Both the position numbers and the translations under genes were made by a program. A stretch of DNA of 13,130 bases from Gemmatimonadota bacterium (GTDB taxonomy: Bacteria > GCA-2686955), in NCBI GenBank assembly GCA_002686955.1, contig NYZA01000251.1:1-13130 (forward strand). The letters are read 5' to 3'. The number at the start of each line of letters is the position of its first letter. Position 1 is the stretch's first letter. A model generated the notes under the pieces. That model was not told the origin of the DNA. It searched no databases and was given only the letters and a program-made list of their open reading frames with translations. Shown piece after piece: positions 1 through 6,024 of this stretch.

Positions 1-591
1 GATCGTCTCGCTGCGGTAGACTCGCCCCGGCGTCACCACCCGCACCGGTGGCCGCATCCCCTCCATCGTCCGGATCTGGACCGGAGAGGTATGGGTCCTG
101 AGCAGCACTTCGCCGCCGACATAGAAAGTGTCGTGCATGTCGCGGGCCGGGTGGTCGTCAGGGAAGTTCAGGGCCTTGAAATTGAAGTAGTCCAGCTCGA
201 TGTCGGGGCCGAGCGCCACATCGAAGCCCATCCCCCTGAATATCTCGACCAGCCTGCGCTCGACGAGCCTCACCGGATGCAGGCCACCGCGCCAAGGAGC
301 TCGGCCCGGCAGAGTCAGATCGGGTCCAGCCTCTTCCGCCGTCGGTTTCGCCAGCTCCTGCTTCGCCTCCGCGATCCGAGACTCGATCCGCGCGCGCAGC
401 TCGTTCGCCAGCCGACCGACCGACTTCCGCTCTTCGGGCGGGAGCTGCCCCAGCGTCCGCAGGATCTCCTTGAGCGCCCCCTTGCGCCCGAGAAGACCGA
501 TGCGAAGCGCTTCCACCGAATCGGCATCGGTCGCTACGGCGATCGCCTCTTCGAACTCCTCGGAAAGATCCCGGATCCGCTCGATCGGCAC
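1..591 (-). CDS. pheS: Phenylalanyl-tRNA synthetase alpha subunit, C-terminus cut off by the window edge
   Basis: PheS charges tRNA-Phe with phenylalanine as part of an alpha2-beta2 class II synthetase in the cytoplasm. The 197 codons visible start VPIERIRDLSEEFEEA and hold the N-terminal coiled-coil region (LGRKGALKEILRTLGQLPPEERK). The start of the catalytic domain follows: GMGFDVALGPDIE, then FPDDHPARDMHDTFY, then LLRTHTSPVQIRTM, then RVYRSETI at the edge, all hallmark PheS blocks. I chose the GTG at 591-589 because the frame continues without a good ATG and it sits only 8 nt after the rplT stop, with GAAGGG inside the rplT end as a likely ribosome site. The gene is therefore probably translationally coupled to rplT. 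pheT would be expected next, beyond the window. Identity is certain; the exact start is less so. Confidence 0.95.
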   Translation of the reverse strand, partial: MPIERIRDLSEEFEEAIAVATDADSVEALRIGLLGRKGALKEILRTLGQLPPEERKSVGRLANELRARIESRIAEAKQELAKPTAEEAGPDLTLPGRAPWRGGLHPVRLVERRLVEIFRGMGFDVALGPDIELDYFNFKALNFPDDHPARDMHDTFYVGGEVLLRTHTSPVQIRTMEGMRPPVRVVTPGRVYRSETI

Positions 592-599
592 GAAGCTCG

Positions 600-962
600 C
601 TACCCTTCGGCGGCCGGAGCTACGGCCTGCTCGACAACCTGCGCGAAGGCCGCGTCGTCGTGCATCGCGAGGTGGGCGAGGCTCTTGCGGTCGATCTCGA
701 TCTCGGCCCGCTTCAGGCCGTTCATCAATCGGGAGTAGGTAGTGCCGTGGAGCCGGGCGGCGGCGTTGATGCGGACGATCCAGAGGCGACGGAAATCACC
801 CTTCTTCTTCTTTCGATCCCGATATGCATACTGCCCCGCCTTGATCGAGGCGGTGCGGGCCGTACGGATCAGCTTGGATCGCCCGCCGCGATACCCCTTG
901 GCGGATTTGAGGATCTTCTTGCGCCGGGCGCGAGACGGAACAACGGTCTTTGAACGAGGCAT
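600..962 (-). CDS. rplT: Large-subunit ribosomal protein bL20
   Basis: bL20 is an early-binding 23S rRNA protein needed for 50S assembly; in several bacteria it also represses its own operon. The 120-residue product has the normal family length and sequence: [55 protein letters not shown], and the C-terminal [19 protein letters not shown] globular part. The start is ATG at 962 with AGGTGA about 7 nt upstream. It follows rpmI after a 78-nt gap that contains a strong hairpin, and precedes pheS by 8 nt. The order infC-rpmI-rplT-pheS is the classical one. Nothing in the protein is abnormal apart from a short alanine-rich tail (VAPAAEG). Confidence 0.98.
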   Translation of the reverse strand: MPRSKTVVPSRARRKKILKSAKGYRGGRSKLIRTARTASIKAGQYAYRDRKKKKGDFRRLWIVRINAAARLHGTTYSRLMNGLKRAEIEIDRKSLAHLAMHDDAAFAQVVEQAVAPAAEG

Positions 963-982
963 CTTTTCTCACCTACTGGTCC

Positions 983-1005
983 CCGGCCGCGCCTTGCGCG
1001 GCCGG
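983..1005 (-). promoter_or_regulatory. Perfect 10-bp hairpin between rpmI and rplT
   Basis: CCGGCCGCGC and GCGCGGCCGG flank a 3-nt loop, forming a very stable stem in the rpmI-rplT mRNA spacer. No U-run follows on the minus strand, so it is unlikely to be an intrinsic terminator. A role in mRNA processing, in setting the rpmI/rplT ratio, or in bL20 autoregulation is possible but is inference only. Confidence 0.5.
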
Positions 1006-1040
1006 CATGAAGGGAAGGGTTTGCTGAACCCCTGATTCGC

Positions 1041-1238
1041 CTAGGCGTACGGCAGCATCGAGTCGACCTGCTTCTTGTCGGATGGAGCGACGTCGCCTCC
1101 GCCGCGCAGGTGACGCTTCCGCTTCGTCTTCTTCTTGTTGAGAATGTGGTTCGTATACGCCTTCTTGCGCTTGTATGCGCCGCCGGCGCTCTTCTTGAAG
1201 CGCTTCGCCGCGCCCCGCTTGGTCTTCATCTTCGGCAT
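1041..1238 (-). CDS. rpmI: Large-subunit ribosomal protein bL35
   Basis: This 65-residue, very basic protein matches bL35 in length and sequence: [20 protein letters not shown], then [20 protein letters not shown] near the middle, ending [12 protein letters not shown]. It is a structural component of the 50S subunit. The start ATG at 1238 is preceded by GAGGAACAACTGCC, a Shine-Dalgarno sequence (AGGA) about 9 nt away. It lies 70 nt after the infC stop and 78 nt before rplT in the same orientation, the standard infC-rpmI-rplT arrangement, and is most likely transcribed from the infC promoter. Confidence 0.98.
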   Translation of the reverse strand: MPKMKTKRGAAKRFKKSAGGAYKRKKAYTNHILNKKKTKRKRHLRGGGDVAPSDKKQVDSMLPYA

Positions 1239-1308
1239 GGCAGTTGTTCCTCGGGTCTTTGATTTCGGGGGAGGTTTCGGTTGACGTTGTCGCTGTCGCG
1301 AGCGGAGA

Positions 1309-2181
1309 TCAGGCGCCCTCTTCTACCTTCTCGTTCACATCGCCCGCGGATGAGGGCACCGCGGCGGTTTCGGTCTGCTCGGTCTCGTTTTGGTCCGACG
1401 CGTCGGGGTCCGGCTCGGGCCGGCCGACTTCAGCTTCGACTTCGGCTTCGGCCTCCGCGCTCTCGGCGAGCGCCGTCTCGGCTTCGCGCCGCTGGCGGGC
1501 CCGATCGAGGCCGGCGGCCATGATCGATCGTGGGCGGCCCGCGGTGGTTTCCGCGACGGGAGCGGTCTGCTCAACCTGCTCCGCCTCTTCCGACGCCGCC
1601 GCCAGGGCCGCCTTGCGTGCCTTCGCCTTCTCGCGCAGCCCGGCCCTCGGCGAAACCACCATCACCGTCTCTCGCCCGGCCTTCATCGGAGGAGAATCGA
1701 CAACCGCATGGTCGCCCAGCGCTTCGAGAATCGAATCCGCCAGCTCCCTTCCCCGCTCGGGTCGGGAAAGCTCGCGCCCGCGGAAGATGATGCGGAACTT
1801 CACCTTGTTCCCCTCCTCGAGGAACTGCTTCGCGTGGCGCACCTTGAAGTCGTAGTCGTGAGACGAAATCTTCAGCTTCATCTTCACTTCCTTGACCTTG
1901 GTCCGGTGCTGCTTCGCCTTGGCCTCTCGGGTCTTCTTCGCCTGCTCGAACTTGTACTTTCCGTAGTCCATGATCCGGCAGACCGGCGGCCGGGCCGTGG
2001 GAGCAACCTCGACCAGATCCAACCCATTCTCTTCGGCGAGCGCCTGCGCGTCGCGCGTATCCATGACTCCCAACTGCTCTCCTTCGGCGCCTATGACCCG
2101 GATTTCGGGGATTCGAATGCGGTGGTTGACCCGCATATCGTCCTTGCGGGGCGGCTGCATCGGTCGTGGACGTCGTCTGAT
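1309..2181 (-). CDS. infC: Translation initiation factor IF-3 with a long acidic C-terminal extension, AUC start
   Basis: IF-3 binds the 30S subunit, prevents premature 50S joining and checks start codons. With the start proposed here the protein has 290 residues. The N-domain covers about residues 17-85 ([39 protein letters not shown]), the basic linker about 76-100, and the C-domain about 95-180 ([37 protein letters not shown]-like [10 protein letters not shown]). Residues from about 181 to 290 form an Ala/Glu-rich, predicted disordered tail not present in the usual 170-180 residue IF-3. The frame is open far upstream to 2511, but that part is not IF-3-like. The start is set at ATC 2181-2179 because a perfect AAGGAGG lies 6 nt upstream; in-frame ATGs at 2160 and 2136 have worse ribosome sites. 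If an ATG is used instead, the protein loses 7 or 15 basic residues. It is the first gene of the operon and has its own promoter and leader. Confidence 0.95.
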   Translation of the reverse strand: MRRRPRPMQPPRKDDMRVNHRIRIPEIRVIGAEGEQLGVMDTRDAQALAEENGLDLVEVAPTARPPVCRIMDYGKYKFEQAKKTREAKAKQHRTKVKEVKMKLKISSHDYDFKVRHAKQFLEEGNKVKFRIIFRGRELSRPERGRELADSILEALGDHAVVDSPPMKAGRETVMVVSPRAGLREKAKARKAALAAASEEAEQVEQTAPVAETTAGRPRSIMAAGLDRARQRREAETALAESAEAEAEVEAEVGRPEPDPDASDQNETEQTETAAVPSSAGDVNEKVEEGA

Positions 2182-2194
2182 GGTTGGCCTCCTT
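2179..2194 (-). promoter_or_regulatory. infC ribosome-binding site with non-canonical AUC start codon
   Basis: AAGGAGG (2194-2188), a 6-nt spacer CCAACC, then ATC in the infC frame. This is the strongest Shine-Dalgarno in the operon, and no ATG, GTG or TTG lies at the right distance from it. In E. coli infC starts at AUU and IF-3 represses its own translation by rejecting that codon; AUC would serve the same discrimination. The codons after it (RRRPRP) match the basic N-terminus common in IF-3. The next ATG in frame (2160) has no clear Shine-Dalgarno; the one at 2136 has AAGGA only 4 nt away. Confidence 0.75.
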
Positions 2195-2214
2195 GTGGCC
2201 TGTTCTGGGGCTGC

Positions 2215-2253
2215 AAAGAAAAAGGGCGAATCGCGATAGATCGCGGACCGCCC
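2215..2253 (-). terminator. Intrinsic-terminator-like hairpin in the infC leader (possible attenuator)
   Basis: In the minus-strand RNA, GGGCG (2253-2249) pairs with CGCCC (2228-2224). Inside it CGCGAU pairs with AUCGCG across a tight CU turn, which opens to a 4-nt loop with 5 bp. The stem runs directly into UUUUUCUUU (2223-2215). A further hairpin, CCGCGG-6 nt-CCGCGG, lies just upstream at 2259-2276. The infC Shine-Dalgarno begins 21 nt after the U-run, so this terminator sits within the leader of infC rather than behind another gene. Conditional read-through is likely, comparable in principle to the bL20-controlled leader of Bacillus infC-rpmI-rplT, though I cannot match that motif. Confidence 0.65.
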
Positions 2254-2383
2254 GATACCCGCGGTCGAAGCCGCGGCGATGGAACCCACGAAGCCCTCGA
2301 GCTCGCAGGTGAGCGGATCCGCGCCCGCTTCTTTGTCTGTTTTTCGGTAACGTCGCGAGAAGAGACACCGCGACGAACAGCGC

Positions 2384-2412
2384 AGTCTAAAGGGGGACGG
2401 AGGGGGTGTCGA
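2384..2412 (-). promoter_or_regulatory. Candidate sigma70-type promoter for infC-rpmI-rplT-pheS
   Basis: TCGACA (2412-2407) and TAGACT (2389-2384) are separated by exactly 17 nt, with 5/6 and 4/6 consensus matches. Transcription would begin near 2377 and give a leader of about 195 nt before the AUC start. The -35 overlaps an 8-bp inverted repeat. Confidence 0.5.
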
Positions 2413-2436
2413 GGAAAAACCCTGGGATCTCGACAC
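2406..2436. repeat. Inverted repeat overlapping the infC promoter -35
   Basis: GTGTCGAG (2406-2413) and CTCGACAC (2429-2436) are perfect inverted copies 15 nt apart. The left copy contains the whole proposed -35 box, so this could be an operator; it could also be a hairpin of no regulatory role. No U-run follows on either strand. Confidence 0.4.
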
Positions 2437-2441
2437 GAGGA

Positions 2442-2459
2442 AATCCCCCCGGGGGGATT
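2442..2459. repeat. Perfect 18-nt palindrome upstream of infC
   Basis: AATCCCCCC followed by GGGGGGATT. It lies about 30 nt upstream of the infC -35. Function unknown; protein-binding site or structural element. Confidence 0.4.
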
Positions 2460-2565
2460 GAGCACTGACAGGGGGGCCTTGCCCTCGACGCTCACGCGGC
2501 GTTTTTCTCACTGAGCCAAACCGACCTTACCCATGCGGCTTCCCGAGCGCTCGCGGGCCAGTCGA

Positions 2566-3633
2566 TCAATCGCAGTCCCAGGATCCGAACCCGAACCAGG
2601 CCCCGTTGCAGGGCCCCCCATAGGCGCCCATGTCGGACCTGGGACCATCCGGGTAACGCCCGGGCCAGCGCGGGTGCCAGTCCGAGACGGCGTCCTCGAG
2701 AGCGGGATCGCCCGCGTCGACACCCGGCGATCCGGGGCCGAGCACGTGCTCGAAGCTGCCCAAGGAGCGGAATCGAGGGTCTTGGTCGGTGTTTCCGACT
2801 CCTGGCCACCCGCCCTCCACGATGCTGTAGGTCGCCGCGCTCTCCGGAGCCAGCTGCTCGTTGGAGTTGCCCCATATCACGCAGTTCCTGGCCCATGAGC
2901 CCTCGCCGAGGCTGAGTCCACCGGCTCCGCCGAATGTCGCGATGTTTCCCACGATGGTGGAGTTCTCCACGGCGACTTCGACGGACCAATCGCGCTCTGA
3001 GTGGATGGCGGCGCCCTCTGAAATATCTGTCCCCCACTCGTTGTCGGTCAGGCCGGCGATGTTGTCGACGAAGAGGCATGCCTCGATCGCCGCGGATGCT
3101 TGCCATATAGAGACACCCGCTCCTAACGATATGTCGCCGTACATCGCATCGGCGTCCACCGTGTTCCCCTTGAAAACGCATCGAATCAGCCGTGTCCGAT
3201 CCCCGCGGTGCACGTAGAGGCCTCCACCTCGAGCGGTCGCCGATGTCCCCTCGCAATAGACACTGTTCCCGATGAAGTCGCAGCCGAGGAAGCTCGGCGC
3301 GGAATCGTAGCAACGGGCGCCGCCCCCTTCACTGCCGACGGTCCACAGCGCACTGTCTACAACGCGATTGTCCCGGATGATGCAGCTTTCGACCCGAGGA
3401 GACGCCGATCTGCAGTTGAGACCTCCTCCCCACCTACTCCAATTGTCCCTTATCACGCAGTGCCGGATCCAGGGGGAGGAGCCGCGGAGCTGGATCCCGC
3501 CACCGAAGAGGCTCGTGTCTGTGCCCCCGGTGACCGTGAGCCCCTCCAGAACCGTATGGCAACCGCCGGCATCTCCGCGAGGGCCCGGGAGACTCTCTTC
3601 GCGAGCGATCTTGGGATCAGCGAGGGGTGCACA
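2566..3633 (-). pseudogene. Right-handed parallel beta-helix repeat protein, 5'-truncated
   Basis: The frame is open from just after a TGA at 3636-3634 to a TGA at 2566, 355 residues. Repeated coils of the type SCIIRDNRVVDS, RCVFKGNTVDA, NSTIVGNIATFGGAGGLSL and NCVIWGN are characteristic of secreted right-handed parallel beta-helix (Pmp-like/NosD-like) proteins. The end GSPGVDAGDP...RSDMGAYGGP is the typical closing cap. Upstream of the first GTG (3456) the frame still reads helix sequence (CHTVLEGLTVTGG, then WIRHCVIRDN), so the homology runs to about 3575. No ATG, GTG or TTG lies in frame between the stop and 3456, and no signal peptide or N-terminal coils are found in any frame upstream. 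The gene has therefore lost its 5' part. Starting at GTG 3456 would give a 297-residue product without a signal sequence. Downstream is the infC promoter region. Confidence 0.75.
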
Positions 3634-3653
3634 TCAGGAATATGAGTCCTGAT
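3633..3653. repeat. Short inverted repeat at the break of the beta-helix gene
   Basis: ATCAGGA (3633-3639) and TCCTGAT (3647-3653) with a 7-nt loop. The repeat starts exactly where the beta-helix frame meets its upstream stop codon. Confidence 0.4.
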
Positions 3654-4362
3654 ATGCGCCGTTGGCAACGGGAAGGTGGTGTTGGGGGGAGGGACGACGG
3701 TGAGGAGCAAGGGGCGGGGATCGCGCTCGAGCTGGGGGGATGAGGGGATGCCAGCATCCGACGGCACTGCCGGCCCACGCGGGTCGCCATTGAACCCACC
3801 TTGTTCACCGAAACTCGCAGCGAGCCGGCGCAGATTCGTGCCCCGGCGGCACTTCGCGCCGCTTCGCGCGGAAGGGTCTACCCTGGAAGCGGCCGGTTCG
3901 AGCTTCGGGGCGCCGCGAGGCGCGGTCACGGGAACTCGACAGCGGTCTCGACGACCAGCGGAGGACGATGCACTCGGAAACGCGCCCGAGCGAGGCTGGT
4001 CTTCCGTCTGGCCTCCACGGGGTGGATGGGAAGACGCAGCTCGAATCGCCTAACCGCAAGTGGCGGAGGGAGCGACGATCGGGGCCGGGGAATACTCGAA
4101 GACCAGGGGATTGGGGCGCTATGCGAGTGCCCCGAACCGACCATCGGAGCCACGCATGCGCGATCGCCGCGCGCCCGAGAGGGGCTGGACCGCCGATGCT
4201 TTTGAACACGTGTGCCCAGTGTTCCGCGGCTGATGGCCGCTCTCCAAAGGAGCCGCATCGGAGAGCTCCTGGGCCTTGAAGAGCGGTGGAAAAGGATCAC
4301 ACGCGCGCCCCCCCTACCGCGGGTTGTGGGGCAGCGCATCAAGTTATCTCTTCGCCGACCCT
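3654..4362. other. Intergenic stretch without a recognisable gene
   Basis: About 700 bp. Open frames exist on both strands, as expected at this GC content, but all translate to Arg/Ser/Pro-rich strings without domains, signal peptides or ribosome sites. The missing 5' part of the beta-helix gene is not here in any frame. One imperfect stem-loop (GTCTTCC ... GGGAAGAC, about 4003-4035) is visible; nothing else stands out. Confidence 0.6.
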
Positions 4363-4965
4363 CTATGGACCGTCGTCGCTCCCATTCACCAGCTCAGCGC
4401 TGAAGGAATCGCTCGATAGAAGATCCCCTCCATCGTAGAGCAATGCGGTGACGGTGTAGGTGCCCGGGATCCGGTTGTGGTCGTGAAGGGGGCGGCCGAA
4501 GCTCGTTCCCGCCTGCTCGCCATGATCGAGCCATACCGCGGGGCCGTCGTAGAGCACGAAGAGGAACGACTCCGGACCGCCGATGTCGAGATCGACGGTG
4601 GTGAATGCGGCAGGATCCTCCCCATGGTTACACACTTTGATGTCGAAGCTCACCGAGCCCGGCTGGGTCACTGTGTCGGGCGGATCGGCAAACCAGAGGA
4701 CGAGCCCGTCGTCCGTGTCGGCGTTCGTGCCGAAGCCGCCACGCAGCTCATCCAGCACGAAGAGACCGCCCGAGACGGCGGCGACCGGGGGGCAATCGGA
4801 GTCCGATTGGGTCCAGAAGGAGCCCCGCAAGGTCTCGAGATCGGTCGTCTCCCCTGCTGCACCCGGGCCTGCCGAGAGGCCCGCGACGATCAACCAGGCG
4901 ATCGTGAGCTGCAACCACGCTCTTCCGCGGCGGTCGACGTGAATCGATTGCACTGTGTTGACCAT
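4363..4965 (-). CDS. Secreted protein of unknown function with a beta-sandwich-like C-terminal half
   Basis: The 200-residue product begins with a positively charged stretch (HVDRRGRAW) followed by a hydrophobic segment, about residues 18-33 (LQLTIAWLIVAGL). A probable signal-peptidase site lies near residue 38 (AGPGAAG/ETTD). The mature part is acidic and rich in beta-type alternation: VSFDIKVCNHGEDPAAFTTV, then SFLFVLYDGPAVWLDHGE, then RIPGTYTVTALLYDGGDL. This spacing looks like an Ig- or CARDB-like sandwich, but I do not recognise a named family. It contains two cysteines, in DSDCPP and KVCNHG. The start ATG at 4965 has AAAGGA about 9 nt upstream. It appears to be a single-gene unit; its nearest upstream neighbour is divergent. 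It is probably exported to the periplasm or outside. Confidence 0.8.
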   Translation of the reverse strand: MVNTVQSIHVDRRGRAWLQLTIAWLIVAGLSAGPGAAGETTDLETLRGSFWTQSDSDCPPVAAVSGGLFVLDELRGGFGTNADTDDGLVLWFADPPDTVTQPGSVSFDIKVCNHGEDPAAFTTVDLDIGGPESFLFVLYDGPAVWLDHGEQAGTSFGRPLHDHNRIPGTYTVTALLYDGGDLLSSDSFSAELVNGSDDGP

Positions 4966-5354
4966 GGCTCGCCGTCCTTTCGGAATCCCGCCGAGGAACC
5001 CAGGCTCCGATACGCGCTCTCCACTCGCGACCAGAGTAACCCTGCCGACCTTCAGAAGAGGGTTGCCGAATCGAAATGGAAACGGTGGATGCGGGCCATA
5101 GGCGCACTCATTCGGTTGGCATCGATCTCTCCGGCGGGGCGAGCCGCCCGATCGCGCAGTCGACTCCGCATGGATCCTGCTCGAGCGACCCGTTCGTGTC
5201 GCTCTCCACCGGTCCCTTTTATGGTCTCCGCGAGCCCCATACCACCGTCCTATACCGCGTCATCCAGGGAAGGTCAGACTCGCTAGACCGACAGTTCCCG
5301 GACAGTGGTACAATCCTATCGTCCCAATCCAAATCCTGTGCCGCGTAGAATCCT
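4966..5354. other. Divergent intergenic region
   Basis: This 389-bp stretch separates the secreted-protein gene (minus) from the nucleotidyltransferase module (plus). It holds the plus-strand extended -10 promoter listed separately. On the minus strand CTGACC and TATAGG are spaced 17 nt apart, about 5249-5278 (4/6 each), a weak promoter candidate that would give a leader of about 275 nt. No gene is convincing inside it. Confidence 0.5.
5306..5314 (+). promoter_or_regulatory. Extended -10 promoter for the nucleotidyltransferase module
   Basis: TGGTACAAT is an extended -10 (TGn followed by TACAAT, 5/6). The -35 is poor (TAGACC at 19 nt). Transcription would start near 5321, about 34 nt before the first ATG. 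The motif AATCCTAT occurs at 5312 and again at 5349 across the first start codon, a possible operator pair. Confidence 0.5.
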
Positions 5355-5606
5355 ATGGACTCGAACTTTGACCAACGTGCCCGCCTGCGCCGGCAAACCT
5401 GGTCCGCGGGAGTATCTTCGGGCTTCACCGCTCACGAGCTGGATGATCTGCGTTTCTGGATGAGTACGACACCCTCCGTACGATTGACCGCTGCATGGGA
5501 TCTCGCTGTCGAGGCGATCTCGATGCAGGCCGCCGCCGGAGAAGAGGATGGCCCTTCAAGCCGACTTTCGAGATCTGTTGGAGGTGTTCGACGAGGAGGG
5601 TGTTGA
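5355..5606 (+). CDS. Small protein, putative antitoxin-like partner of the overlapping nucleotidyltransferase
   Basis: An 83-residue protein, MDSNFDQRARLRRQ then ELDDLRFWMSTTPSVRLTAA and a basic tail (RLSRSVGGVRRGGC). The middle WxxxTPxxRLxAxWDL resembles the short helical segment, roughly 'SPEERLEALWEL', of small proteins often encoded just before MNT/AbiEii-type nucleotidyltransferases. I recall this pattern but cannot name a family. It overlaps the next gene by 59 nt in a different frame and lies directly behind an extended -10 promoter, so co-transcription and coupled translation are very likely. No obvious Shine-Dalgarno is seen, which could mean a near-leaderless or weakly translated start. 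The antitoxin role is inferred from gene order only. Confidence 0.65.
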   Translation: MDSNFDQRARLRRQTWSAGVSSGFTAHELDDLRFWMSTTPSVRLTAAWDLAVEAISMQAAAGEEDGPSSRLSRSVGGVRRGGC

Positions 5607-5997
5607 GTATCTCCTCATCGGCGGCTACGCCGTTGCCTTCCATGCCCGTCCGCGCATGACCAAGGACCTCGATCTCTGGATCGCGGCGAGCGCCACGAAC
5701 AGAAGCCGCGTCGAACGCGCGCTCGTTCGTTTCGGTGCCCCGTCGAAGATCATCGAGACCTTCCGCGGCGCGGCGATCGATGAGATCGTCTACATCGGTT
5801 CGCCCCCGGTCCGCGTCGACCTGCTGCAGCAGATTCCAGGCATCGAGTTCGAAGAAGCCTACGGCCGTCGTCTCGCCGGACAATGGGAGGGCGTGCCGGT
5901 GTCGGTAATCTCGCGCGAGGACTTGATTCGCGCGAAGCGGGCCGCGGGCCGGCCGCAAGATCTACTGGACGCCGAGATTCTGGAGAAACTCGGTTAG
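5548..5997 (+). CDS. AbiEii/DUF6036-like minimal nucleotidyltransferase (putative toxin of a toxin-antitoxin pair)
   Basis: The 149-residue protein has the DNA polymerase beta-type nucleotidyltransferase core. It shows YLLIGGYAVAFHARPRMTKD (GG at 25-26), the metal-binding pair D40 and D42 in TKDLDLWI, and a likely third acidic residue D91 in VRVDLL. It ends with DLIRAKRAAGRPQDLLDAEI (residues 125-144), the closing helix signature of DUF6036/AbiEii-like enzymes. Known relatives transfer nucleotides to tRNA ends or proteins and act as toxins or modification enzymes; the substrate cannot be told from sequence. The start ATG is preceded by GGAG at a good distance, within the end of the upstream small gene. 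It converges on the CotH gene with a 27-nt gap that includes a weak 5-bp stem (CCTGG/CCAGG). Confidence 0.85.
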   Translation: MALQADFRDLLEVFDEEGVEYLLIGGYAVAFHARPRMTKDLDLWIAASATNRSRVERALVRFGAPSKIIETFRGAAIDEIVYIGSPPVRVDLLQQIPGIEFEEAYGRRLAGQWEGVPVSVISREDLIRAKRAAGRPQDLLDAEILEKLG

Positions 5998-6024
5998 CCT
6001 GGATTCCCACGGACCAGGAAAGCG

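Noticed and set aside
983-1005. Intrinsic terminator between rpmI and rplT
   Set aside because: The stem is strong but no U-run follows on the transcribed strand, and rplT needs read-through.
2182-2511. Upstream extension of infC to an ATG at 2511 (400 codons)
   Set aside because: The extra 110 codons carry no IF-3 similarity, cross the promoter and terminator hairpin, and contain low-complexity Arg/Pro/Ser strings; the strong Shine-Dalgarno is at 2188-2194.
1390-2514. Long plus-strand open frame (374 codons) opposite infC
   Set aside because: Antisense shadow of a GC-rich gene; Arg/Leu-rich with no domain and no ribosome site.
3453-3929. Minus-strand open frame as the missing 5' part of the beta-helix gene
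   Set aside because: Its translation has no helix repeats or signal peptide; it is in a different frame and Pro/Arg-rich.
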